Assembly (NCBI GenBank): GCA_027579435.1
Contig: JANBPK010001142.1
Span: 1-25,683 of the forward strand
Reading direction: 5' to 3'
From: Candolleomyces eurysporus
Lineage: Eukaryota; Basidiomycota; Agaricomycetes; Agaricales; Psathyrellaceae
Length of the DNA stretch: 25,683 nt
The translations under genes and the position numbers were made by a program. Positions 1-10,397 of the stretch are shown here, piece after piece. A model generated the notes under the pieces. The model was not told the origin of the DNA. It was given only the letters and a program-made list of their open reading frames with translations, and searched no databases. Position 1 is the stretch's first letter. Each line of letters begins with the position of its first letter.

Positions 1-3000
1 GCGAGAGGCTGTGAGGAAGCACGGTTGATTATCACAGATGCGGAAGACGAGCTTCGTATCCAGGCGGAGAAAGCGGCTCTCGAGAGGCAGTATGAGTACT
101 GGGATGATGAAGAAGCGGAAGAAATACAAGAGCCAGTGGTAGTCGAGGAAGTCGAGGAGGTGGATCCGGAACGATTTGATAGGTTCAGTCTAAGCAACGC
201 CCTTGAATCCCTTATCGACCAGGCATTCCTCCGGGTTGTCCAGTACCGGCGCAAGTTTGGTCTTGGCTGGGCAGGTGCCGAAGTCTTACATCAGGAAACT
301 GAGAAGCATCAAAGGACGCCCAAGGAGGTGTTATCGAGCATGATGAAGGTAAGTTTCATGCTCTCGCTTTTGATGGTGCTGATGGACACCCCGCAGCAAA
401 TCACGGCGGCTGACAAGGAAGAGGCCCAATTGGCGAGGAGCCTGACCCTCCCACACGACCCTCTAGCTGGGCTGTCGAATAATGAACCTATCAATCTTCC
501 TCTGACAGCTTTTTCTTATCTCATTCGTCGTCTAACGGTAAACGTCACTGCAGTTCTCGGGATGATACTTCTTAACGTCCACCGTTGCAGCTCTGTACCA
601 AATACTGCATCGTCTGCCACAACAAGCTGGGCGCCGACTATGAAGCCCTTAAGCCCTACGTTTGTGACTCCACTCTATGCTCCTACCAATACTATTCCTT
701 GAATCGCGGTCCATCGCTCGAGGTAAGCCATAATACTCCTTGTTCCTAGAACACTAGAACCAATGTGAAACCTACAGTACGAAATCTCTCACAATCCCAA
801 GACTGTCGACCTCCTAGTATCTATTGCCTATGTTGCGGCAGTTGAAGGTGCTATGGACGATCCTCTCCCGGTGGGCATGGGTCTCCGTGTGCCGTTTCCA
901 GCAAATATACCTGCGGGTGCCTACGTACCTAAGGTGAACTATTATCACCCGACAACATCGGCTAATCAAGTCCAGCCGGTACAAGAGGCTGAGTTGCAGG
1001 CTGGACCCGATGGATTGGTTGAATTTGATGAGTTGTCCAAGATTCAGGTGAGCTCTAAGCTCGTTCGTTCTATCTTTTCCACGAATCTAATTGTTCCACT
1101 CCCGTTTTCGCAATAGATGAGAGCGGCGATTTCGAAGTTGATTGATACGCTCCCTTCTGTGAGTCCCCGGGTTCATCGATTGCTTATGAACCCATGTTGC
1201 TGACGAGTATCGTACTGATTTAGATCGAGGATATGAAAAAACATCTTGAGAGGAAGGTTACAGTGGGTAAGAGTAAGCCGAAGCTTCGAGAGATCGATCC
1301 GTCTGTATCTCCCGCTGCTTGGCTCATCCTTCGTTGGTACGTTTCTCCCTAAACCCCCTTTGGCACTAGACGCTTTGAACTCACAGCGCTCGTTTTCCAC
1401 CCTCCTAGGATCGTGGGTTCGTGCACAGCCTTAATCGAAGAGATCACCTCAGGCGACGAGTTGATTCAGAATCTCGGTACGTCTTCCCTCTTCCTTATCG
1501 CTCTCTCCCAACACCGATCGAGGTTGAATCCCCTATATTCACACATTGCCTAACTTCTTCGCATGTAGACAAGAACTGGAGACAATTTAGGTTGACCGTC
1601 GGTGCACCTGATGCTGAAGCCAAATTCAACACCGCTGTGAAGCTAGCTTCCGCGGCGGATAAAAATGCGAGCAAATATCCGGTCCTTTATGTGAGATCGA
1701 CTTACTTGTGGCGTTGTGTGCTTCATTCTAACAGTTTCTGCTAGGCGTTCCATGGGTCTCCCTTGAGGAACTGGCATTCGGTAAATCGCTTCGTTGATGC
1801 TAGGGATATGCGCTCACTTGACCTTAGATTGTCCGACACGGATTGTGGTACAAGCACATTGCGAATGGTCGAGCGTACGGAAATGGTGACTCGCTCTCCC
1901 TTATCCGCACTATGAACCATCTGAGACCAATTTGATCGATAGGTGTATATCTGGCGAAAGATGCTTCGGTATCGATGGGGACGTACGCCCAAGGGTCTCA
2001 GAGCACGTGGAAGAAGAGTCAGAGTTGTCCCTCCAACTGTGTTGCTCTGGCCGAAATCGTCAACCTGCCGAGCAGGTTTGTCTCTTCCAACCCTTATTTC
2101 GTGGTTGCAGATACGACTTGGATTATGTGGTATGTGTTGAGCTCGGAACCAGCGCTTTCTTTACTGATGCGATTTCGTTCTCGAAAGCCGTTACCTTCTC
2201 ATCAAAGGAGCATCTCTAAGCGAAGTATCTGGTAACAGCGACAGTGCAGGCTCATCGACCAAAGCCTCGTCTCGGGGATTAAGCTATGTGGAACTTGACC
2301 CAGCTCACAAGACAGTCCTTGGCGGGAAGGGCATCCAGATTCCCGACCCAGCTCATCAGATCGAGAGTCTGTTAGCTTTACGCCAGGCCGAATTCGTCGA
2401 ACAGAATTTCGATGACGAAGATATGGCTATTTTCAATTTGGATCCTTCTAAAGAATACAAGGGCAAGGAACGGCAGTCTCAGAATCACGACCACTATGAT
2501 ATGGATATCGATGACGAAGACGACTATCGTATCCCCGAGAAACCCAAAGTTGCCCGACCTGCCGCTTCCGGGCCGGTGCAGAGACCGAAAGACGATTGGG
2601 TACATAACCCGGAGTATGTCGAGCAGGCGGTGGCGAACCTGATGTTACCACCTTTCGAATCGAGCGGTGGGGCGTCGATGGCGCTGCAGAAAGAGTTGAA
2701 GGCGATGCTGAGGGAACAGGACACAGCGAAGAGCCTGAAGGAGTTGGGGTGGTATATGCCTCCTGATCTGATTGGTGATAATCTGTACCAGTGGATCGTA
2801 GAGATGCATTCGTTTGACCCTGTTATTCCCATTGCAAAGGATTTGAAGGAGAAGTACGTTTGATTTTGCTGGATGGATGACTCGGGACTGACCTTACTTT
2901 TGGTCTGAACAGGAAGGTTAACTCGATCATCTTTGAGATTCGGTTCCCTCCTACGTTCCCGCTATCTCCACCGTTCTTCAGGATTATTACGCCTAGATTC

Positions 3001-3518
3001 TTGCCGTTCATTCATGGTGGCGGTGGACATGTTACTGGAGGTACGCATCTTTGCTTTCACCGGTTCTGACGGCTCTAAATCCTAGCCTGCATTGTAGGTG
3101 GTTCGATTTGTATGGACCTTTTAACGTCAAACGGTATGTACCTTTAACTATATCGCAGCTGAGAGCTGTTGATTCAGTCCTCTGATATCACAAGGCTGGC
3201 TTCCGAGTTACACGATCCCCGCCGTTCTTGTCCAAATCAAGCTCGCCATCTCCAATTTGGATCCTAGGCCGGCACGATTGGCTAAGAACTGGGAACAGTG
3301 AGTCCATTCATTAGAAACGCTGTATAAGACCTGACGAAACTCGATGCTTAATGCTTGCGGTAGGCCTTACAGTGTTGCTGAATCTTTGGCTGGCTTCAAG
3401 CGTGCTGCGGCGACTCATGGATGGACGGTGCGTTTTGGTTATCTATTCCCCCCCTCTCTGGTGATTTTCCTGACATTCTTCGTAGGTTCCGGAGGGTTTG
3501 GATCGACTCGTCATGTAA
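1..3518 (+). CDS. PARP6/8-like ADP-ribosyltransferase with C-terminal E2 (UBC) domain, 5' partial
   Basis: Predicted mono-ADP-ribosyltransferase fused to a ubiquitin-conjugating domain. The gene enters from the left edge. I read 17 exons: 1-348, 397-537, 591-722, 778-1047, 1117-1158, 1224-1336, 1409-1476, 1569-1690, 1745-1780, 1828-1885, 1943-2129, 2188-2853, 2913-3040, 3098-3133, 3195-3297, 3364-3427 and 3486-3518. Together they give 848 residues in one frame. A Cys-rich block (YCIVCHNKL, then VCDSTLC, exon 3) matches the one preceding the PARP6/8 catalytic domain. The catalytic part shows FHGSPLRNWHSI (His about 415) and GNGVYLA (Tyr about 446). The third catalytic position appears to be Tyr in CRYLLI, not Glu, which fits mono-ADP-ribosylation. 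An acidic linker follows, then a UBC fold with HGGGGHVTGG and GSICMDLLT, whose Cys (about 775) is the expected E2 active-site residue. PARP-UBC fusions are known in fungi. The substrate is unknown. Confidence 0.88.
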
Positions 3519-3799
3519 AATCAAAGAAATCCGATGCCGTCTCTGACTAGTGGCTGTGGGACTTCCGTTCTTAGCACAGACTTGTGTATCATATACGACT
3601 ATTTTCGGTCCTCGAAATTGTAGATATAGGCTTTGACTCGATGTGAGAACTCGTGACCGGCATCTGGGGGCGCCGTGCCTTGATTTGGAATCTCGTTCGT
3701 GCTACTGACCAAGTCGTCATTTGATCGCCACCCTTGCTTCTTTCTTCTAGTCCACCTCCTGCTCTTGCACACCGTACATCCAATTTCCGATTTGCAGCA
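3519..3799. promoter_or_regulatory. Spacer between PARP-UBC stop and ankyrin gene start
   Basis: This 281-bp spacer must hold the 3' end of the PARP-UBC transcript and the promoter of the downstream same-strand gene. The last 100 bases before the ATG at 3800 are rich in C and T, as is usual for fungal 5' leaders. I see no clear TATA box or poly(A) signal. Confidence 0.4.
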
Positions 3800-4463
3800 A
3801 TGGCGAGTATACAAACTTCGGTGAATCAGCTTAACATTTACACGTACCCGTACCACTGCTCGCTCGTCTGACAGGCGTCTGAAGACACCCAACGGCATCA
3901 ACCTGCTTCGAAACCCGATGTTTCGTCGTTACCTGCAGAGACGATCCAGTTCGCCGGAAAAATTTTCGATGCGGCGCGTCAGGGTAACTCTGAGTTGCTG
4001 TTGGCCGCTGTCGATTCTGGCCTTCCAGTCAATCTCACAAACGACAAAGGTGAGAGTTCACCCACTTGATTGATACACCTTGTTGACGACATCATCAAAC
4101 CTTGACGCTGTCACCCGGCACCCCTTCAAACCTCTAGGCAATACCCTCTTGATGCTCGCAGCTTACGCTGGGAATACATCTCTGTCGCAAGAATTGTTGA
4201 AACGCAAAGCAGATCCCAATCGGCTGAACGATCTGGGACAGTCTATCATTGGAGGTGCGGTGTTTAAGGGATACACGGAGATTGTGAAGGCTCTCGTGGA
4301 AAGCGGTGCTGATCCACGGATTGGTACACCTAATGCGATTCAAGCTGCTCAGATATTTGCGAGGAACGACCTGCTGGAGATCTTAGGAGCGAAGGAAGAC
4401 GACCTCAAGGTTAATGGTTCTACTCCACTTGTACCTCCTTCAGCTGCGTCTGCAAGTTCATAG
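3800..4463 (+). CDS. Small ankyrin-repeat protein (YCR051W-like)
   Basis: Predicted 173-residue ankyrin-repeat protein in three exons: 3800-3820, 3875-4049 and 4138-4463. Introns are 54 and 88 nt and phases agree (0, then 1). The first exon encodes only MASIQTS. Ankyrin helices are visible from about residue 28: IFDAARQGNSELLLAAVDSG, then GNTLLMLAAYAGNTSLSQEL followed by KADPNRL, then GAVFKGYTEIVKALVESGAD. The pattern, especially the DPNRLND..GQS turn, resembles the small fungal ankyrin protein family that includes budding yeast YCR051W. No enzymatic domain is present, so the likely role is protein binding; the partner is unknown. The Ser/Ala-rich tail after about residue 155 looks disordered. 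The upstream PARP-UBC gene is on the same strand but the two are separated by 281 bp and need not share regulation. Confidence 0.82.
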
Positions 4464-4465
4464 AA

Positions 4466-4893
4466 ATGGAAACTGTTTCCCGTCCTGAAGCGTTCGTGGC
4501 AAGTATAAGTGCTTCGGTGTCATTACCCGGGCAAGGCTCTCTGGTAATGCGGTTGTAGGCTCACTTTTGCAAGGGAGAGCTCTCACGATGATATTTCCGT
4601 CTCGACGTCGATCAACCACGGAAATAAGTCAATTGGAGTCGAGCCAGGCACACATCAATCGACCGCATACGTCGAGTTTTGGCTCGAAGAAGCTTTCATT
4701 CGTGGTGCGTGGGTGCTATCTTAAACGTTCTTTGGAGACGCTGACATTCTCCCAGCTATGGGTTGCTGTCTCGGCCCCCTCCGACCAGAGTGTGCTTCGT
4801 TGTCTGTCAACGGTTGGAGTGTTCCCGGAAAGATGGTGCTTCAGGCCTTGAGGTGCTATGGGTCATGAGACCATGATTATCATCTCTAATAAA
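4466..4893 (+). other. Unassigned, probably transcribed stretch with an intron; possible small ORF or 3' UTR
   Basis: Three bases after the ankyrin stop there is an ATG (4466). At 4705-4755 sits a 51-nt stretch with all the marks of a local intron: donor GTGCGT, a CTGAC branch site at 4741-4745 and acceptor CTCCCAG. Splicing it joins an open frame running from 4548 (FWLEEAFIRG before the junction, MGCCLGPLRP after it) to a TGA at 4864-4866. AATAAA follows at 4888-4893. I do not recognise the peptide. A second frame is also open here, so coding is not proven. Alternatives are a spliced 3' UTR of the ankyrin gene, a small unknown gene whose first exon I cannot place, or a gene remnant. Confidence 0.25.
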
Positions 4894-5132
4894 GTTCAGA
4901 GGTTTAGACCCGTCTCAGAACCTCCTCTGGACGGGTTCCTTTGGTCTTTTCGTTCATTCTTCGCTACACTCTTTCTTCTCACCTTCTCTCTTTTATTCAG
5001 CGATAACGGTTTCCGACCAGCCTCATCGTCTCTTTACGACTTTCTCAAAGTTCTGTTAACCACCTTTTTGCCCTTCCATTCAAATTCCGGGATTTCAAGC
5101 AGGCTAAGACCAACCTGATTGTGGCATCTGCG
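4894..5132 (+). promoter_or_regulatory. Pyrimidine-rich leader/promoter of the 5133 gene
   Basis: This stretch carries a long C/T-rich tract at about 4955-5000 and again near 5060-5085, typical of fungal core promoters and 5' leaders. Hydrophobic-looking open frames here come from the pyrimidine tract and are not supported as genes. Confidence 0.35.
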
Positions 5133-6529
5133 ATGGCTTCGTTCGAGGGGAATTTGCGAAGCAAAGAGACTTCGCTCCAAGTTGATACCAGTCAGATTCT
5201 CGCATCGTTTGTTGAAGTGGACTCCCTGTTAACTCTCATGAAATTATCTAGTCGCACTTTCTATAGGAGGTTTTGTTGCATTTTCGTTGCTTATCTGGGA
5301 TTTGTAAGCGTACCTCGTCTTCCAAGAATGACTTGCTCACCATATCTACGCTTAAGTATTTGCTTCGTCCCCGATGAAGTTCATCTGCCAGTGACCAGAG
5401 CCGACTTTCTGTGGATCTCCACGCCTCCTTCCAACTCCATATGGCCGGCGAGGCTACCTTCGACTTGTTGAACGATAAAATATCGTTCTTCGAATCAAAG
5501 AGTGGCCTGGGGTCGTATTTGGACGATGATCCCAGTTTCGACATGAGTTTCGGCGAATCTAATGCGGAAGCTGAAGCTGAAGAAGAAGAAGAGGCTCAAA
5601 CGGCACAACCCCAGTCTGTGTTGCCTTCACCTGTTCTCAAAGGTGTGTCCTTTCCTTCTTCGATGTTAACTGGATCTTTTGGCCAACCGACCATCGTTGA
5701 TCAGGACAGGCCAAAGGAGACCCACCCCTTCAATCAGAGACTATTCTGCGCGACGTCACTAGCGGTAGGCCCTTGACCATTACCTCACTGTGTAATCCTC
5801 ACACCATTTTCGCAGATGTTAACCGGTCCACAGACGTCTCGAGGGCTGATGCGCGAACTTCTCCGGAAGCTGTGACACCAAAGCATTCTAGGGCTGCCCT
5901 AGTTAATCCACCCCCTGTCCTGGGTCTGCGTATTGTCAAACGTGGCCAGCATTTGAAGACAGGGATAGCATCCAGTCCCAAAGTTGCTCCGAGCTCAAAG
6001 ACTCAACCCGCTAAGAGGTCTTCTATAGAACCCGTTGGCCATGCATCCCGTGAACCTCAATCTCGAAGGAGTTCGTTTCAGAATACTGCTGCTCCGCTTG
6101 GCCTTAACCGAGGCGGAGGTAACGGTGTCTTGAAAACCAACCCAGTTCCCGCTCGCGCTTCGGCTACTACATCATCCCGCACAATCGGTCCTCGTCGGGT
6201 CCTCGTCACGGAAGAGCCGGAGAAGAAGCCAACACGCCCCCCCATCGGCTACACTAGGCGGTGGAAACGCTGCCTCGTTGCAAGGCGGGCCTCGTCGTGT
6301 CCCTATCAGCGAGAGGCCTTCCATTGCCAAGAGTTCGGGAAGCTGCATCAAGCAGCCATCGCTAACAAGCAGCATTCCTAAGCCCCAGTCCAATCGAACA
6401 AATATCGGATCTTCTCTTCCCCAACCCGTCTCGAGGCAAACTCGACTGCCTGCCCCATCGGTCGCTGTTCGTCCCACTGGCATTCCGGGAAGAGAGACTC
6501 GAGGTATTCCTATTCGACGAGTCATTTGA
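5133..6529 (+). CDS. Unrecognised basic, Ser/Pro-rich protein with SxIP-like motifs; model broken
   Basis: I do not recognise this gene. The likely start is the ATG at 5133 (MASFEGNLRSKETSLQ). A frame-2 coding block follows (SSSKNDLLTISTLKYLLR), then DLHASFQLHMAGEATFDLLN and an acidic Glu/Ala run. The intron joining the start to this block is unclear: acceptors at 5266, 5308 and 5326 all fit the phase, but donors are weak. A TGA at 5375-5377 interrupts the block unless a 36-nt intron (5356-5391) is removed. Clear introns follow at 5643-5704 and 5765-5815. The rest is basic, Ser/Pro/Arg-rich and probably disordered. The frame shifts at the 7-C run 6237-6243; dropping one C continues it to the TGA at 6527-6529. 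The tail has TSSIPKP and PTGIPGR, resembling EB1-binding SxIP motifs, so microtubule association is possible but only inferred. Confidence 0.5.
6237..6243 (+). other. 7-C run at a frame break (probable assembly error)
   Basis: Upstream coding runs in frame 1 and downstream coding in frame 2. Removing one C gives an uninterrupted reading (TRPPSATLGGGNAASLQGG) through to the gene's stop. Confidence 0.65.
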
Positions 6530-6877
6530 AATCTACTTGTTTTTCTGTTGCATTTTCGCTTTGCATTCATATCATCCATAGCACAAACCTGTTATCGTTC
6601 AACCGCAATTTTCGCACAAAGATTGTTCATATCTATTCAACCAATAGTACAAGAGGAGATAGACCGGTGCTATGCCCGAACTGCAAACCGGCGAAAAACC
6701 GCTTCAAAGACCCTAGCGGCTCGATGAAGTCAATCATAGGATTTTCCCGATCAAGCGCATGTATGTACAACGTGTACGGTTTGTGTGAGAGGAGTTAAGG
6801 AGTAAAACGGAGCAGCGAGAGGTGGAGCCATACTTATCTCGTTGCATGTCTCTTCCTTCTTTTCCATCCAAGGGTTT
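6530..6877. promoter_or_regulatory. Spacer between the SxIP-like gene and the Pal1-like gene
   Basis: This 348-bp spacer lies between two same-strand genes and must contain the first gene's 3' end and the second gene's promoter and leader. It is T-rich in the first third. A 91-codon open frame crosses it but has no recognisable protein features. I see no RNA gene, repeat or clear promoter element. Confidence 0.35.
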
Positions 6878-9800
6878 ATGAGGTTTCGTATTGGTAGACA
6901 TCCACAGCCACCCCACAAACCTGCAGCATTGCAACTGCCGGTGAAGGGCCAGCTACCACCTGTCACAGCCGCAGACGACCCCGCCTTCTCAGCTGATCCT
7001 CAAAGTCATCCATACCACTATCTCACGGGCCACGAATGGACTGTGCCGTTAGCACCAGGCCATCCTACCATACAAGGACCACGACGACGTCGAAGAACAA
7101 GGAAGGCCCAGGTAGATGACAATAGGGCTGGGGAAAGCGCAGAATCCGAGATTGAATTAATCCAGCCTCCCAACTCGCCCGTACTACCTATGGAGAACAA
7201 TAGCGATGGTCCTCGATCCGGAGCAATTTCATCTCAGCGCCAACCTCGACAATCGAACGACCCTTTCCCCCCCTTCTCGCATGCCTATCGCCGTACCTCC
7301 TTCGCTGGCGAAGGAGTCTAAACCCGCCAAGCAACGTTTCGGGCTTCTAACGAAGCGAAACCCGTTCGCAAAGCAGAAGACCGATGACCCTGCCAAACCG
7401 CTTACGAAGTCTGCCCGGCGCAGTGAAGAACACGGCCCCCCTCCCTCCCAGTTTACAGAGAAACCATCGGCCCTCCAACGACACAACACTGTGCCTCAGC
7501 ATCGCCCTGTTCCTGTTGAAGCAGAACAAGTAGAAGCGCTTGGTTCAGACTATCGGGCTGTGCCTTCAGCAGCCGACATCAATCAGCACACGGCCTCAAA
7601 TACCCGTTCTCAGCCAAAACGACTGGCCCTCGACAGAATCGACCAGCTTGACGAAAGCAATCTTTTCGGCACTCTACTACACCACGACGGCCCATACGAA
7701 GCTATCCGCACAGTAGTTGGCTCAAACTCACGCATGCCACTCGGGCTTTCAGACAATGGACGTCTTCATCAGTACCATGAGCGAACGATGAAGGCGGTAG
7801 GCCATGTAAGCCATTTTGCTCGACGAGTTGAAGTGAATCTGCTAGCTGACCCTGCTGTCTTTTGATAGGTGTATATGCCGCCCGAAGTTCCACCTGGTGT
7901 TCCTCTCAATCTCTCTCCTGGCCAGGTGCTACCTCGCAACTTTAGGCGCCAAGCATCGAAACCACCCCGTTTCCGCAACAACTTGGTCGCACCATTACCT
8001 ATTGAAGAGGAGCATGAACCGGTTCAAGAAACCTTTCTTCCGCCAAGGCATGCCAATTTCAACGAAATTCCCTTCCACAAGGCGTCTAGAAAACCGAAGC
8101 AACGTCCAGACTTGGAGAACCCCCTCGATGGACCACCCATCGACCCTGCATTCGCCATAGGGCTTGCGATGCTGCAATTTGGCACAGAAGACGACGAGGA
8201 GCCCGTGACTCCTAATCCAGATCAAAAGGCACCCGAAAAGCCTGAATACATGGATCTCGATGTCGAATACGACCCCTACGCACCAGAGCATCTCAAGCCG
8301 CCGCCATCGGCTTCCTATGAAGGGACACATGAAGCAGCTCATGCGAACGATCTCAGTATTGCACAAAGGAGAGAGGCCGACCTGGAACAGCCCCTTGACT
8401 TTCACTTGAATCAAGAACCTGAGCTATCTCCCTCCGCCGAAACCGCCGTCGAAAACGCTTCTCCCCGCAGTCAAACACCGTCGTCCTCCCCCCACTTGGA
8501 TTTGCCGAAGGAGAAGGGTGGCTCAGAAGAGACTTTGGTGCAGAACGAGGAAGCAGGCAGTCCACCCGCGGAACCACAAGCTCGACCCGATCCAGATAAG
8601 GAGGCGGAAATGAAAAGAGCTCTCATTGACAAGCTCGTGCAAGAATACGTTGCATCTTCGCCTCCTCAACATATCAATTTCGTCGATTCGAATGCGGCGG
8701 GACTTACAGGAGCACTTCCCCTGGTCCAATCAAGCGTTGAGACACGGCCACCGCTGCCACCTCAGAACGAAGTGCCCAGTATAATCTCTCCAATACCAGC
8801 ATTTTCAGCCCGCCGATACGACAAGCAATTGCCTCCACAGCCTCCAGATACCCCACCTCTTCCCAGTCCAGAACCCAAGTTGGTTCCGGTGGAACGACGA
8901 GAATGGAGGAATTCGGCTTTGAGAAAGGCCTTGGAACGCAGCGCGACCACACGGTCGAACGCAAGCCATCAGTCACAATTCAGCACGAGGGTAGATGACG
9001 GACATTCTCCGGCAGGCAATATGTCAGTAACAGCATCATCCTCAGTCGCCCCACAAATGATGTCACAGGAACACAACTTATCTTCTGCCCCGAGTTCGTT
9101 GAAAACTCGACGAGATCCCATTGCCAATACGGACACTTCGATACGTTATCCCCCACCTCAGCCTTCGTCTTCTTCAGCCTCGGCTTCCCAAGACAGGAAG
9201 CTTCACAGCAACTCGGCGCCGCGCTCGATCCAGAGACGGAACAGTGCCACCAGTGTTAGCAGCTCGAAGAGATCCATCCCACTCTCTCCCATCCAAGAGG
9301 ACGTTCCTTTACCTCAAAGCCTTTCTCAAGCCTCACTAGGATTGCCGTCTGAGCGTTCAGCGACCAAACCACGTCAATCTTCGAAATCAGATCCTCGCAC
9401 CGAGCAAAATCTTCAGCGAAGCCAATCGGCATCGTCGGCTCAAGCTCGTCCCCCACAGCCCCCGATTGAAGTTGGACAGGTCTACCCCCAATACTTGCAG
9501 CAAGGTGGTCTATCTCTGCAGCGATCCATGACTCAACTTGTGCCCCAGAGTCGCCCTCCGCCATACACACCCGATCCATTGGTACCTCCTCAACATCAGC
9601 AGCATAAAGTGCCTTCGGGTGCACAAATGCAACAAGGCTACGACTCCTACCCTCAATCCGTGTCCAGCGGAGAACGGCCAAAAAGCCGATCTCGATCGAA
9701 GCGGCACCCACCTCAGGATGTTGACGTTGTCCCGCGCTCATATCCCGATGACAAGCGAACACTTCGTGCCGTGAACGCGCTGTCCGGTGTGCAGGAGATG

Positions 9801-10397
9801 GATGAAAACCTTCGTTATCAACCTTCTAAAGAGGAGCCGCATCAGCAGTCTCGTCCTAAAGAGCCTCGTACTCGACAGTATGTCCAGGAGTATCCTATAC
9901 GAGACAACGGGACCAGCAAACCTCAGTCCTTCACTTCTCGGGCGACGACGTCGAACGATGGCATGCCGCGCTACAAGCCTCTCCATGTACCAAAACGACT
10001 CGTTATGCCGGCACCTTTGCAGCAACATAACCAACCCCAATTCAACTTTCAGGATGTTTTCCCACCGCGACCAACTCCACCAAAACCACACTATCCATCT
10101 CAATCATCGATGGGGCTGCCAGATATGATGTCTCGAGAACCTTCTCCTCCCATCATGTTGCCACCCATCCTTGGAACCCAAGACGCTGCTCTCTCTGCCG
10201 GACGGAAGTTGAAGAAGCGCGCAAGTCACGTTCCACCACCACCTCCCAATAGAATGGAATATTCGCCATCAGCTGCTCTGACGTTCCAGCCGACGATGAA
10301 CAGAACGATGTATCCATCCTCAACGACGAAGCCCTCCAAGCCCAGTAATGAAAAGGCTCCAAAGAAAGTTTTGAGCAAGAAGCGGACGAATCTCTAG
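6878..10397 (+). CDS. Large disordered Pal1-like cell-morphology protein
   Basis: Predicted protein of about 1151 residues, in exons 6878-7805 and 7869-10397 (63-nt intron, phase 0), if one C is dropped from the 7-C run at 7267-7273, where the frame changes from 2 to 0. I chose the ATG at 6878 (MRFRIGRHPQPP) as the first in that frame. A core block, RIDQLDESNLFGTLLHHDGP followed by YEAI, matches the most conserved part of the fungal Pal1 family. KRNPFAKQK supplies an NPF motif, the kind bound by EH domains, as reported for Pal1 in endocytic and cell-cortex sites. VPLNLSPGQVLPRNF follows the intron. The remaining 800 or so residues are Pro/Ser/Gln-rich and low in hydrophobics, so disordered. 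RRRRRTRK near residue 69 could be a nuclear signal or just a basic patch. The likely role is cortical or polarity scaffolding. Confidence 0.68.
7267..7273 (+). other. Second 7-C run at a frame break (probable assembly error)
   Basis: The frame from 6878 ends shortly after this run, at a TAA (7319-7321). Removing one C joins it to the frame carrying the Pal1-like core, with total exon length divisible by three. Confidence 0.65.

Noticed and set aside
4858..5118. Open frame with a hydrophobic Phe/Leu-rich stretch, resembling a small membrane protein
   Set aside because: It coincides with a C/T-rich promoter tract, which yields Phe, Leu and Ser codons by composition. No homology is recognised.
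5304..5391. Intron with the good donor GTAAGC (5304) and acceptor CTGCCAG in the 5133 gene
   Set aside because: Its phase does not fit the exon that starts at 5267 or the frame of the ATG at 5133. It would also remove the most protein-like block.
6526..6798. 91-codon open frame after the SxIP-like gene
   Set aside because: It begins inside the previous stop region, has no recognisable domain, and lies where a 3' end and promoter are expected.
9256..9762. Minus-strand open frame of 168 codons within the Pal1-like gene
   Set aside because: It lies entirely within the long plus-strand exon, whose low stop density on both strands explains it.
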